A DNA stretch of 64,000 nt from Chrysomallon squamiferum (GCA_012295275.1 CM022679.1:12141915-12205914); one strand, 5' to 3'. Shown: positions 40,261 through 54,410, counted from the first letter of the stretch. A program made the numbers and translations. Notes: generated by a model not told the origin, from the sequence alone.

Positions 40261-43200
40261 TTAAGGTGATTTCTGAAATGCAAAATAACAAATTTAAACA
40301 TTGAGACAAAGGAAATACTATTTTATAAATGCATCATATTTTTTTCTAAAAAGAGAGAAAAAATAAAAGAAAGATATGTAATGATAATAAGTAAGAAAGC
40401 TTAAAAAATATTTTGTCCTCAAAACATAATAATAATGAAGATTGTAAATATTAAAATTTTAAAACACATTCATTAAAAAAAGTGTAGGCTTTATTTTCTG
40501 ATTATTTCTGATTGTTTTTTTATAAATTATAAACAATGAAACATGTGAAGAAATTTAAAATCAGTTATTATAATATTTTTTAAAACTGTAAAACACCCAC
40601 ACAAATTAACAAGGAAAAACAAAACTGCAAAAATATTTTAACAAACCTTTGACACAGGTCCTTCCTTAAAATGAAAATCCATAAACATGGTTGGGATGTT
40701 GTTGCCAAAATAGATTTTAGTGTTGTTAGCAATAGACTGTAATCTCACCATTTCCAAGAATTCTTTGCTCAATTTAAGCTGAAGGATAAAATAAATAAAA
40801 ATGTACTTTTTATTCACAATTAAAACATCAAAGAGTAATAATTTGTAGTAGTTAAAGAAGTTTATTCATTTATTTGTGTTCATTTCTTTTTTAAATTAAT
40901 TGCACAATGTTTACCTTTTTATCAATTTTTCTTCTGGACAATGACAAAATAGCATATGCACTTTATATTCATGTATGTTAATAACATTTATCAAAACAGG
41001 CTCAGAAAACAGTTAATAATAATATCAATAGTCTAGTAACTGCTTTTTAATGACAGACAAAAGCGTATATCAAATATATTGCTACTTTAACTGTTGATTC
41101 AGGAGAATGGTATTTAGAGCTAACCGTTAACTTAAAAATAAATTCAAGGGTCCTATCAAGATTATTTGAACAACTATTTTTTATTTATAACCATTACCTT
41201 CTAACAAACACTTGTGAAACCAATTTACAACTCTAATAAATCTTAAATTACAACCAGATTCATGTGCAGTAAACAGGTAATAAAGATATATTGAAAGTAT
41301 GATATATAGCTTTTATTCAGGAACTAATATTTCTATTCATTTTGGATAGATATGATTATATATGGAAGTTTTATTACAAAATAAATTTTAACTGATAATT
41401 ATTTACTGCTAACATGTCATTATTCCAGTTATTATACATGTACACAACAAGCTGCTTTTATGTGGGCAGGATTTTTACAAAATAACTTTGCCAATAAAAT
41501 ATACTTAATAAATTGGAGAATTAATCATTTTTATTTTGTATTATTCATCTACAATGGAATGGAATCTTCTTAAAGGAAAATAACAAATGTTGCAAGAAAA
41601 CAAAAGTGAGATAAATTAAAACCAGATGTATCAAGACATACCTTATTAGCCTCAGATTCTTTCAATGACTTGTAATATTCAGCATCAGCTCTTGATTTTT
41701 CTCTGGCCAAATGTGCTATGTCTGTATATAATAAAAATAAATAAAAAATAATATATATATATATATATATATTTATAAAATGAACTCAAGTTTATTTAAA
41801 TATACACATTTTAATTGACAAATGTCTTGAGTAATAAAAATAATATTCCTGCTCTTGATTTAAAATTTAGAAATAAAACAAGAAAAATGATTCAAAAGAC
41901 TAGCTAACCTTCTATTTCTGACATTCTCTTTTCAGATTCCTTTTCCATAACTTTCTGCTCCCAGTTTATCTTAGCAACCTGAGCTGTTTTCTCTGCCTCT
42001 GTAAACAAATCAAATAGTAACTGTATGGGTATTTGAAGCCCTTAATTGAAATACACTGCTCAAAAATTAAATTATTAATATGAAATAGTTAAGCACATTT
42101 ATTATAGTTCTGTCAAAGCAGTATAGTTATACAACTGTTTGTAAAACAAAATAAGACAAAGTATTTCAGACTAAAGAAGAATAAGTTTGAAATACCAATA
42201 ATAGCTTTTTTCCTCTCTGTTTCGGCTTCCTTCTCAACAACTTTCTGTTTCTGAACTGCAATTAACAGTTTTGTTTTCTCAGCTTCCCTGGAAAGAAAAC
42301 AATTAGATTATGTCCAAACACCTAGTTAATGCCTCCAGTGTTATTCAGAATCAAAACAGAGATAGAATTAACTTAAAAGTGGACAATCATGGTGCACAAT
42401 TTTTTTTAGAAAATAATAATCAATACATTAATGGCTACACTTTTTAATCATTTGTAAACAATAATTGCAGGGTGTTTTCTTCTAATGAATTTATAAATGA
42501 TATTCCTTCCACTTTCCATCAGTTTTATCTCTGTCTCACTGTGGAACAATAAAAAGAAAAAATATTAAAAAAAAAGAAAATAAAAATAAAAAGATTAAAG
42601 CTATCAAAACAGTACAGATTTATTGGGAACAATCAGTGAGTTAGTGAATAACTTGCTTAGGAATATATTTTAGAATTCTGCAATTTCTTATAAACATTTG
42701 AAAATATTAAAAATTGAAAGTTTATATTAATAATGCAACAGTATTTTGTCCCTGCCTGAATAACAGAGACTTACATGGCTTCATAGTTTTTACGAATAGA
42801 CTCAGGTATTTTGGGCTTTGTAACCCTGACAGCTTGAACTGTAAGTCCTGGAGCAAGAGTATTCAAATCTTTTTGTAGAGCCAATTTTAAATTTTCATCT
42901 ATTTGATCTGAAAGGAGAACAAAATAGACAATACAGAACTGCATGTGGATTACTTGCTAGTACTATATCACTTCTGATTAAATTGGTAAAATACTTTTTG
43001 CTCAAATGAGTGTTATGTAATAGAAAATCAGGATAACATTAAGGATGTTCTTCTATTCTATCATTAGCAGGACAGAGACAGATAAATGCATAATCAAAGA
43101 AAAATATCTATTGACATAAATCACAGAAATAGATCCTTCTAAGCAAAATAACTTACCAAACAAGTCTATGTAGACTTCCTGTAAGTTATGAACACTGCAA

Positions 43201-43362
43201 AACTGATTCAACTCATGATGCACCTTGTTATAGATCAGCGTTTTATCATAGTCAGCAGTGTAATTTCTAACAATATCTAGAGCTGAAAACAAAATAAAAT
43301 TCATTTCATTATAGAAAAGTGACTTTATTCAAGATTAGGTAAACTTATTTTTGTTCTTTTTA

Positions 43363-43400
<38 letters not shown>

Positions 43401-45060
43401 AATATATCAATAATGAACCAATTGCAATTTGTTTAAAAAAAAAGTGCATTACACCATTCTGCATTTAGAAACAAATATCTGTGAAAACTCACCTGCCCAA
43501 GCCATTAATTTGTTGACAACCTCTATACGTTCAAAAAAGATAATAACACCACCACTGAAAAATTAAACAGTCATATCATAAAAATTGTGTATTCATATTT
43601 AATACCTGATAAATGAATATTTGAAGTATATGTACATTTATATTAATCTTTTAAGGACTGCATGTTATATATTTTATAGTTTACCTGGTGCCACATGGTA
43701 CATTTTTTACTTCATCTGTCTGTAATGTTGTCTAGAAAAAGAAATGTAAAACTAGTATTAAATTATATGTATTTAAGGAAAACAGTTTATTTCTTATACC
43801 TGTAGCCTATATAATACATAAAACATTTTTTAAAAATCAGTATAAATACATATCCATATTTTGTTAATTCACCATTTATTTTATTTTTTAATTACATTTT
43901 ATTTTTTAATTACATTTGTTTCAAGGCATGGAAAGAAAATAATGAAAAACATTTTGTTGACATCAACACAATTTTTTTTAAAGAATTTTATTAGTTATAT
44001 TTATATTTGAATAAAAGAATTTCACCTGAACATATCTGTAACTTGTCAGAATAGGTAACATGAAGTGGTATCCTGGACCACTAGTAGTTGAAAGTAAGGC
44101 ACCACCCTGGAACAAGAAAATACAGAACATTATGTATAGTCATAACTGTAAAAGAGTCTAATTAGCATCATAAATTCTTAAACATAATGAATGTAAGATT
44201 AGCAAATAAACAGAATCATGTATAAACACAGAGATTTAAACACTTAGTTTGGCTGAATATTGAAAGAAACGAAACTCAACTATGAACAGACACTACTTTA
44301 ACATTAAAAGTTGAAATGTATGCACATTACACTTACCCTGTAATACACACCAATGTGCCCTGGAAAGAAATTAAAGAAACCGTTTTATTATAAATACTTA
44401 TCACAAACACAAAAAAACAATCTTCAAAATTACAGGGTTTTTTTTTTTTTTTTTTTTTTTTAATTTCTAGTGATTAAATATTTATTTGATTATCTGGCTC
44501 ATTTATTTGAAATTTTATCAAACAAGGTTACTTAAAACAGTCATTAATGTCAGAAGAATGGTTTGACTTTCCATGTAGCTATTGTAACTACATCAGATTT
44601 TCAACTTCTACCATATTCCATTAGATACCCACTTTAATAGGAAAAGGCTAATAAAACTGTCAGTATAAATTTACAAACAGATAAACACAGACTAGAAAAT
44701 TAGTGTTAGTTTCATTACATTGTAATAATAATAATCAGTTAAACTTAAAGACAGGAATTATTTTTAAAAAATCATTCTTTTAATGCTTATAAAGTTATTT
44801 ATATTCAAAAGAGATAGTAAATAATGTATATGACATTAAAAACCATTTAAAATATGAATTTTAGATTCTTGGCTCAATTGTAGACATTATGTTTCATAAT
44901 TATGATATCAAATGTATGTAATAATTAATTTTTTCTAAATATTTGAATTTTTAAGCTTAAATTATAAATTACCTTCTTCTATTTTGTGAATAGAGAAATT
45001 AACAAAGATGGCCAGTGCTAATCCACCAATACCAAGAATAGTAATAGCTGTCTGTGACAT
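40261..45060 (-). CDS. ERLIN: Erlin (ER lipid raft-associated SPFH protein), 12 coding exons
   Basis: Erlins form large ring complexes in the ER membrane that drive ubiquitination and degradation of activated IP3 receptors and bind cholesterol. Coding exons are 45060-44973, 44359-44337, 44106-44026, 43731-43685, 43554-43493, 43282-43157, 42907-42775, 42287-42196, 41998-41909, 41721-41642, 40778-40647 and 40272-40261. Phases agree, giving 321 residues (human 339-348). Residues 5-24 form the N-terminal membrane anchor ([17 protein letters not shown]). The SPFH domain follows ([32 protein letters not shown]). N107-Y-T matches the known N-glycosylation site. [17 protein letters not shown] and [10 protein letters not shown] are near-invariant. 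A Glu/Lys coiled coil (about 185-270) precedes [13 protein letters not shown] single ancestral erlin seems likely. The last exon (three codons and a stop) is weak; the C-terminus may differ. The exon holding the start has 16 nt of 5' UTR after an acceptor at 45,077, so an upstream non-coding exon exists. Confidence 0.93.
43365..43395. repeat. (AT)n microsatellite in an erlin intron
   Basis: About 15 AT units in the intron between exons 6 and 5. Confidence 0.9.
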
Positions 45061-46189
45061 AGTTTCTCTTCAGTCTCTAACAAAAAGAAATTTAATAGAT
45101 AAATCATTAAATGAGTTTTCATAAGCAAGGTTTTGTTTAAAAAGGTTACATAATTAAATAACTTCTTAAAGAAATATATATATAAAATGTTAAATCAATA
45201 TAAAAATCTTTAAACCTGAAAAAAATAAAATAAATACATAAAATAAAGAAAAGAATGAAATGCTTTAAATTTTATTTTCTGAATTTCAAAACATTAATAT
45301 AGTTAAAGGAATATAAATTTTCTGCTTTCTATAATAATAATAATTCATAAATTATGTTGTAAATACCTTTTCTTCTATATTTTAGACTATGGTAGTGTAT
45401 TTAGGCAGTAGATAGTTTGCTGTGAACTCATTTAACATTTCAAGGCTATTTGGCCATGAGTTCTCAAGAGCATGTGCATCATTTTTTGTACTTAACGCTG
45501 TTACCAAAGTGATATGCTACAAAGTTAATTTTTGTTTACTATTCTACTCTGAAGAATGCTGCTGCAGTCATCAGTAGCAGCACTGAGCTGTTGTAGAGGT
45601 ACTCACATTACATTTCATTCTTCTTTTGAAATGAGTGCGCTGGGCTGCTTTGTGAGACTACTAACCAGTTAAACTTAGTGAACAAGACACTGCTGGAATG
45701 CACAGCAGTTCCACCAAATATCATCAATAGTCATACAAGTCAGATTTTGGCTAATGGAGACAGCCATGTATATTTTTTGCCATTGGTATTATAAGTCGTT
45801 CTACTTTTACTAGTTTATGTAAGTTAATACATTATCTACAGGCAGAAAAATCTGAATGAGAAAGTTGGGAACTGTTGTAATGTTACATAATCAGACACAC
45901 TTTTAGACAACAAAACTAAACCAATAGATAACAGTGGTAACAGAAGTAATGACATAAGTAATCTCGAATTACGAAATGGTTAATTTCCTGATACCCCAAA
46001 ATTAAAGATTTTCACTGACAGAGTATGGTAGAATTTGAACATTGTATTTTAACACAATTTATGCCCACTTGTTTCAAAAAAAAAGGATGAAAAGCAGTTG
46101 AAGAGATTAATTATACAACAACACAATGCTGCTACTGATAGCTCCATCAATGTTCTCCTGAGTAAAATTGTTTGTGTATTGTTTTGACG

Positions 46190-46445
46190 GAAGTAGGCCC
46201 TAGTAATAGTATAAATAGCGAAAAAGATCTAAGAGTCCCAAACCTGTCAGAAAGCGTGCCCGTCGTAGACGTGCTTCACAACAGCTTGCTCAGATTAGCA
46301 CGTTAATTTTTTTCACTTCACTTCACTAAAAATGCGACCAGATCGCTTTAACAAAGATGCGAAGGCCAAACAAATGACACAACTGCACATGCTCAACCGA
46401 AACAAACAGTCAAACAGTCGTAGAAAATGTAAAACTAGTTCACGG
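46190..46445 (-). promoter_or_regulatory. Candidate erlin 5' exon and promoter
   Basis: This is the least AT-rich stretch upstream of erlin, with several CpGs. Read on the minus strand it ends in TTTCTGACAG|GTTTGG at about 46,245, a plausible donor for the non-coding first exon that the acceptor at 45,077 requires. No classical core promoter motif is clear. Low confidence. Confidence 0.3.
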
Positions 46446-47876
46446 TGAAATATCCACCGTTTAATATTTATTAATAATAATGATGAATAGTGAATACAGT
46501 AAATTGAGTAATAGTCATAATAATTGTCACATTGTGTACGATTTCATAATAATAATTATTTTAACGGATTAAGTAATTACGAGATAATTATGCAGGCAAA
46601 CCATTTACTTTACATTAGGTCCTTAATTATTAATTATTTTAATCTAAATCAATATTACCTGAATGAATCTGCTGAAATTTTCAGTGAAAACTGAAATAAT
46701 ACGTAAAACCGGACATTCAGTGATTCACTTTATTGGTGAAAACTGCTTTAAATAACGAATAACCAACGCAAATAATTCACAATATCATATAACCAAAACT
46801 TTATGCAGTCTTATATAATATTTAGCGCATAATTATATTTTAAATAAATCGCAAATATTCAATCCAAACTCACGTGTTATTATTTAAAACAAGCAAAACA
46901 CTTGGGTAATCACGTCTCTGAACAGCGCCACCTACACGTGTTTGTCTATGTTGTATCTTCCTCCATTTTGGTGAGCCAAACCCAAATTGTTTCAGAAAAT
47001 ATGCTTTTTTCTTCTTTTTTTCATTAATATAAAATAATTATAATGTTCTTAATAATTTATTTATAAAAAAAAAAGCAGAAAGAAAGGAAAATAAAAAGGA
47101 TTAACGATAAACAGAAAACTAATATTTAAACAAATTATTTTAATAAATATGCCAACTTTTTTTTTGTTAGACTAAAATATTTCATTCTGTATATATTTGG
47201 TTTAGACTATAGATATCAGTATAGATACCTTCTACACTTTTAAAAAATGTTTAGGAAGTATATGAGATTTTTCCTGCATCATCTTAAGATGAAAAATAAA
47301 TAAATTAATTAATTAATTAATATATGATAAATAAAATGGGTTCTGCATGCAAAAAATTATATTGCCTTTCCGCCTGCGGTACACAGGTTACCTATCATCT
47401 TAACATTATACAACAGTTTCTACACAGAATGATATATTAATAAAATTAATATTAATGAAACTTCTACATATTTTCATTGAATACCTACTGCAGAAAATAA
47501 ATAGCACATTCAGCAACAGAACTTACGTAAATAATAATTTAAAAAAAGTAAATAAATAAATAAATAAAATAATAATAATAACTGCTGCCGTTTGCAGATC
47601 AATAAATGAAATCAAATAACGATTCTAAAGCCTGTGATTTTTCTTCATTACGCATGTGCACAAATCTGTGAAAGAAAAGCTCAAATTTTCCCTGATCTCG
47701 TTTACATTTTCCAAAATACCTAACAGTGATTCATTTCTACGACCACTTCTTAAATTACTAAGAACATAGTGTAACAATATAAATGTGTTATATTGCCAAA
47801 AATTCGCTATACTCTGAGTATCTCGCAAGATTTCGTTTGCGCTACGACAAACTTAACCGATTTGTAAAAAGGACGA

Positions 47877-47877
<1 letters not shown>

Positions 47878-47919
<42 letters not shown>

Positions 47920-47920
47920 G
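47878..47920. repeat. (AAT)n microsatellite
   Basis: About 14 AAT units. Confidence 0.95.
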
Positions 47921-48088
47921 ATAAAGATAAACCGTAGGTCACTGAAAAATTCTTAAGAATCAGTATACGTTTAGCCGTATGACAGCGAGCGACTAATTGT
48001 GCTATCTTCCAGTCTGTGTAGAGTAAGAAAAAACACCATAATAATGATTTGACGTCGATTGATAATATTACCTCTTCCGTTTAAAGGA

Positions 48089-48096
48089 TGACGTCA
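48089..48096. promoter_or_regulatory. Perfect CRE palindrome TGACGTCA
   Basis: The eight-base CREB/ATF site lies about 0.5 kb upstream of the proposed start of the coiled-coil gene, in a short GC-richer stretch. It is a plausible promoter element for that gene. An eight-base match can also arise by chance. Confidence 0.35.
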
Positions 48097-48148
48097 GCAA
48101 CTAAAAGCTCTCCCTGATTTATTAATTTTTTTTTTCTGTTTGTTTTTG

Positions 48149-48185
<37 letters not shown>

Positions 48186-48604
48186 TTTATTTTTATTACT
48201 TATTGTTATGCAAAGGTTTATTATTATTACTATTATTTTTAAATATCTTTACAATATTTTATTAACTAATATTTAGTCAAAAAAAAAGCATGATGTATTT
48301 TCTTCTTTTTTTATCTTTGGACGAATCCATCATGAGAGTTTGATTTTATGATCGCTGTAACAAATTCCCACAACTTCAAAACGAAAGCTGTATTTTTTGT
48401 TCGGGCCGACAAATCATTTTCAGTATTGTAATAACGATTTAATTCACTGCAATTTATACGAGTTCGTTTGTTTTTAATTTTGTTTCATTTTTAAAAGTTT
48501 CAAGAATAACCACTTAGGATTAGACTTACAGAAGGGAAAACGAAGAATTAAAATGATTAGTTACAGAATCTACTCTTAATCTAAAGATAATAAAGTAAAG
48601 AAAT

Positions 48605-48617
48605 ATGAAAATTCAAG
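48605..48617 (+). CDS. Proposed first coding exon of the coiled-coil gene
   Basis: ATG-AAA-ATT-CAA-G precedes a GTTAGT donor. The phase fits exactly the two-base remainder at 49,064, giving MKIQGPSTSEPP. It is very short, and other upstream starts cannot be excluded. Confidence 0.4.
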
Positions 48618-48772
48618 GTTAGTTATTCGTTGTTTACAAATAAAGAAAAATTGTCATCTTCATGCATCCACTCATACAAAATAAAGTCGGTTTTAATATT
48701 AATTTTATCTTCCGAAAAATGGACTGATATCTTAAGTATTATTCCTTACTTAAATGGAAAAGTTATCGGATA

Positions 48773-48819
<47 letters not shown>

Positions 48820-49345
48820 AAATTAATTACCACCACAAAATGAACAATAACACTAATAGTAAATGTAAAACGTTATTTTAATGTTTACATATAACTATAA
48901 TGAAATAATTATTAAACTAATAAGAATCCGTTGGATAGATTTTTCTGTTTTCGTTAATTTTATTACAATGTTTATCACTTTGTGATTTAACATGATAAAT
49001 AAAACTGATTTTAAGCTTAACCAGTTCCTTTCATTTCTATAACAAACATTTCGTTTTCGACAGGACCATCAACCTCAGAACCCCCAGGAGCAACTTCTAA
49101 GAAACGTAAAAGGTATGCTGGTTTAAAAATTCATAACTGCTAAAATAAATAAATAAATAAATGTAAGTTGACAAAGATTATGTCAGCTTCACCTGTAAAT
49201 TTTTGTAAAGAAAATGTATATCAAATGAACGATTTCATGTACAAGCACCAGATGGTGACTAATATTTTAAAAAGAATAATATAAATAAACTGTTTAATGG
49301 GCAAAATAAATCATCCTATTGATAAAAGATGCAAGACTGATTAGA

Positions 49346-49414
<69 letters not shown>

Positions 49415-50429
49415 ATTGTTTTCATAATCATAATAATCATTATTATATCATCAAAATCACTGCTTTTAATTTAGTTGAATTCTTTTTCCAAGCTCGACAT
49501 CATCTACAAGAGGTCGAAAAACCAAAGAAATAAACAAATATGAATCAATTGAAGATGACCAGAGAAGTGTACCAAGAATGTCAGCTTCAAAACAAACAAT
49601 TAAGTCAAGAGATATTTCTTCAGCAAGCAGCAAATTTGATATCCACACAAAAAACTCACAGAGGAGCTTTCCAGAAATCAGGGTTGGGGATGTAGTTGTT
49701 TGTGCTTCCTCAGAACTGCCACTGAAGCCGAAGCTGTCAAATCAGTTTTTAAAGGAATTGGATGTGTCAAACAGTCAAGTACAGTTAGATCGTTCACAGT
49801 CATCACTTTTTGAAATTAAAGTCAACACAAAGGAGAAGGAAAGAAGGAAAATTTTATTTGAATTAAGCAAAATCAATGACCGTATCAATAAGGTAACAGA
49901 ATTTTTAACCTTATTTTAATCTGTACAAACAAATATCCAAATGTTTCAGTGTCTTTCAGTAACACAGCTATTTGAAGGAAAAAGGAATGAATGTTTTATT
50001 TAATGACTTCAACATATTTTAAATCAAGATTTGGTTAAAATAAAGACCAAATAAATAAGGAAACAGCAAATCAGACATTGTTGGATAGTCTTTTCCAATC
50101 AGCAATAAAGAAAATGTCTTTTTAGTGTTTTGTAATGAACCTTCTCATAGACAAGAAAACATATGATGCAGTTTGTATGGCAATCATTCAGCAAAACCCC
50201 AGTATTAGTGCATATGAGTATGATTCCTCTGATCCTCAGGGATCAGACTTAAACTTTATCAGTTAGAACCTGGGTCTTTGGTTATATTAAGTGTTTCGAG
50301 GTAGATGATCTCTGAATCAAATATGTACATTATGACACGATTCACAAGGCTTCCAGAAAATATTTACTTTATTTTCTTGTTGGCTGATGCTCTATTTCTC
50401 TTTTCTGTGTGTTTCTCTGTGAGTTTTTC

Positions 50430-50528
<99 letters not shown>

Positions 50529-53500
50529 AAGAGGAGAGTGGGAGGGATAAAGGTGAGGGATGGATTGATGGTATAAAATATAAAGAACTATTACTGTAGT
50601 TATTTAACCTTGTAATTTTAGTTCTAAGTTATTTATTTATTTTCTTTGTCAAATTTCAGATTTTGAAAGAAAGTGGATTAGATAATGCAGTAGAAGATGA
50701 GGAAGAGGACACAACTGATGTATATTTTCTTGTTTTCAACTGATAAATAAGATTAGGAAGAAATTGTTAAGTTAGAAATAATGGTCTAGATGTGTAAAGC
50801 AGATAAATCAAACATTTGACGTGTTAGTCTAGAACAGTTATCTAGATAAACTGTGAATCTGATATATTAGTCTAGATCAGTCAGCTTGATAAACAATGCA
50901 TTGTTTATGGTAGTCTAGATCAGTAATTGTTATACACCATGCATCTGATATATTAGTCTAGATCAGTAAACTTGATAAACAATGTATGTGATATATTAGT
51001 CTAGATCAATGAGCTAGATAAATTAAGAATTTGGTATCATTAGTTTAGAAATATAAGCAAGATATATTTATGTAGATCAGTAAGGTAGTTCAAAGTATGT
51101 GTCTGATATATTGATCGAGGTAAGTAACTAGTTAAACCATGCATGTGATAAATTAATCTAGAACCATAAACATGTATCTGGCTTTAAGGAGTTTTAAGAG
51201 GAGACAAGATTTCTGGTTTACATTTTGATGTTTTGGTCACATAAATTAAAATGGTTTATATTATGCATTCATATAATCATTATATTTTTAACTTTATCAT
51301 ATAGCTTTCACATTATTACACGTTTTGAACCTAATACTGAAGTTTCATTTTATAGGCTATTATGCAGTTGCAACTGAAAAGAACACAGGTTGGCTGATAA
51401 ATGTTTTTATTAGTTTTACTCTGTAAATCATTTTACATTTGTAGTATGTTATTAATATTAAAAATGTTCTTTGAATGATTAATGATAGATTTCATTAAAT
51501 ATATTTAAATAAATAAGACAGAATATGTGTTTTATCCAAAATATAAATATATATCACTAAACAGCAGTGATTTTATAATTAATAAAAGAATGTTGTCTTG
51601 TAAGTATCTATTTAAAAATGCAATATATATATATATATATATATATAAATTTTAAAGTGCTTTCAACAATAATGAATGCCAAAAATAATAAGTAAAAAAA
51701 GAAAATATAACAATTTAAGAATTTTTTTTTTAATAAAATAAATAAAAAATAAAAATAGAATATGAAAATACCCCAAAATAATAATTTTAAAATTAATTTC
51801 TATTTTATTATCAAGGATCAGATTTGTACCAGATTAGTTTATGAATATGTAAGATTACATAAATTTATTGGGGTTAATTACAATGAACTCTTCTTTAAAG
51901 AAATCCATATTAATAATTAAATTGGTCTTTTTAGAACAAAGAGAGGAAATTTCTGACAAACGAAGTTAACCAATATTTAGAACTGTCCATGAACCGAGTG
52001 CAAACACTGAATGAGATACAGAAATGGATTCAAAATCAACAGATCTTAATAGTATTTGAGATTTTTGTAACTTTGTCACTTCTCTGTATGGTCCAATGTA
52101 TATACATACATGTTATGATATGCCAAATCGTTTTGTTAAAGTTTTTTAAATATTAGTTAAATTACTGCCCTGAGGTACTTCATTTTTTAAAAATAAATCA
52201 TTCCATTCAGTAAATATTTACTTATTCATTTTGGAAAATACTAATTGTCTATGGAACAATTCAATTTATGACAATAAAAGCCAAAAAAACAAAACTTCTA
52301 ATGTTACATTATTTAAAATTACTGTATATACTTGTGTACAAGGCGACCTTATGTATAAGTCGATGTGTATTTTAAGACCAAAAATTGCGTCATTTTAGGT
52401 ATTACTTGTGTATAAGTCGACTGTAGATTCCAGGCACCGTCACTATTTTTAGACCAGTGTGACAGTGCCATGAAGGCCTACATTGTACGCCTACTGTTTT
52501 CGATTTGTCGGTAGTGGATATTAATGATGATTGCAATATTATTTCACCAAATTCTTTACAATTACACAAGTGAGTTTTGTTTATGAAATTAGGACCGATA
52601 TTTAGTGCAATTTGGCAGAGAAGTCTGCATTCCTAGATCATTGCAAGACGTAAAAGGCATAACACCGTACTGACGTTTTCTCACTTTAAAATGTATTTTT
52701 ATGTCATTAAACGGAAGAATATCATGTTTTACATTCATATTTGGTTTTGTTATTTAATTTTTCCAAATTTTTTATACGATAAAATTATATTTTTGAAAAG
52801 CTGAAAGACCACGATTATTTAGATGCATCCCGTAGCAAAAAATAGTCAAAATGGCAACTCTTCAGCAACAGCTACAAAAGCATTACCTATGTATAAGTCG
52901 ACCCCCAAAATATTACCTTAATATAGTCTCCCAAAAATTCGACTTATACACAAGTATATACGGTAGTGGTATTTGATAAATGATATTTTAGCTAAAAAGA
53001 AAAATATAAGACTTTTTATGTGATTTTGTTAAGAACATTTCTGAATATTTAGGAACAAGCACTGGTAGAAACAGAAGAACTGGATACCTTAGAGGCTAAA
53101 GACATGGAAAGGGCGAACAAAGTAATCATGTAAGAAACATGTTTATCAGTCAGTTAGAAGTGTAAATATTATTTATATATAAAATAATTATGTTAAAATC
53201 CTTTTTAACTCATATTACACAAAGAGATACAGGTGTCAGTTTATATACCACATGATGAAAATATTTTTTAGTAAAACATTGCTAAGTTGGAATTTGAATA
53301 AATCACTTGATTTTTTATTATTATTATTGTTATTACTGTTATTGTTGTTGTTACTATTACTATTATTAATAATATTTGTTTTACAATTAGTATTTTAGCT
53401 TATTTATAAGTTTTATAACATTTAATTTTTTCAACTAAATGATAATATTTTGACAGTCTGCATGCTCATCAGTGATTTAGCTAATTTTAATGGCATCAGT

Positions 53501-53817
53501 TACAAATAATAATTTTTTTTTTTTTTTTTTTAAATATTGGCTGAATCCTTATATTTGTTGATACTTAATTCAGTTTTAATATCTGGCCCCAGGGCATGAG
53601 CCCCACCCTGGTTAGACCAGTGATGGCAATGTATCTTTATGCATGTATTATTAATGAGGATATTCTTTCAATAGGAAATCTATACAAGACTTCTGCAAAA
53701 CTTCAGGCAATATGGCAAAAGTTGGACAAGATGTATTGACCAAAATCCAGTTATTAATTGAACCGTAAGTTATTAATAACATTCTTTTTTAAATTAATGA
53801 ATTTATTTTATTTTATT

Positions 53818-53876
<59 letters not shown>

Positions 53877-54410
53877 TGTATTTTACTATTATTATTTTTT
53901 TTATTTTTTTCCAAACATTCATTTGTCAGTATCATGGTTTTATTAGGCATAAACCACAATTAAAGAAAATTTACCAAATATTGTTAACCCTTTGAAGCTG
54001 AAGCTAGGAAAAAAAATATGTACCCCATTTATTGAACTTCACAAGTGAAATGGTCTCTGCAAACTGATTGGCTGAACATTTAATGAGCCTGGCATTATTA
54101 ACAAAAAACACATATGAACAACATATCATGGTAAAAAATGTTTACTGCTTGGGTAAAACAATATTATTATTATTATTATATTTATTTATTTTTTTATTAA
54201 AGTTTTAACCACTAAAGTACAAAGGGTTAAACATGTGCATGTCAGATAACTTTTAATCTGTTGAAGATTTCTGCTTTAAGATTCCACTCTTCAAATAAAG
54301 TTAGATATAAAATGTATTTATCAGTAGAATAATAAATTTTAAATTTGCAGGTTTTCTGAAAAGAATATTCCCAAAAGTACTGTTGTTGGAGGTAATATTT
54401 CATTGATATC

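Larger units (their letters stand above)
45077..48604. other. Divergent intergenic region, erlin and coiled-coil gene
   Basis: This 3.5 kb between two outward-reading start codons must hold the erlin 5' exon and both promoters. No other gene is seen. It includes a balanced-composition stretch at 45,400-46,440, an (AAT)n tract (47,878-47,920), an (ATT)n tract (about 48,150-48,184), and a perfect CRE palindrome at 48,089. Confidence 0.5.

Noticed and set aside
52042-52060. AT-AC (U12) intron after CAACAG
   Set aside because: The sequence after CAG is ATCTTAAT, not the U12 consensus ATATCCTT, and a GT donor in phase lies nine bases later.
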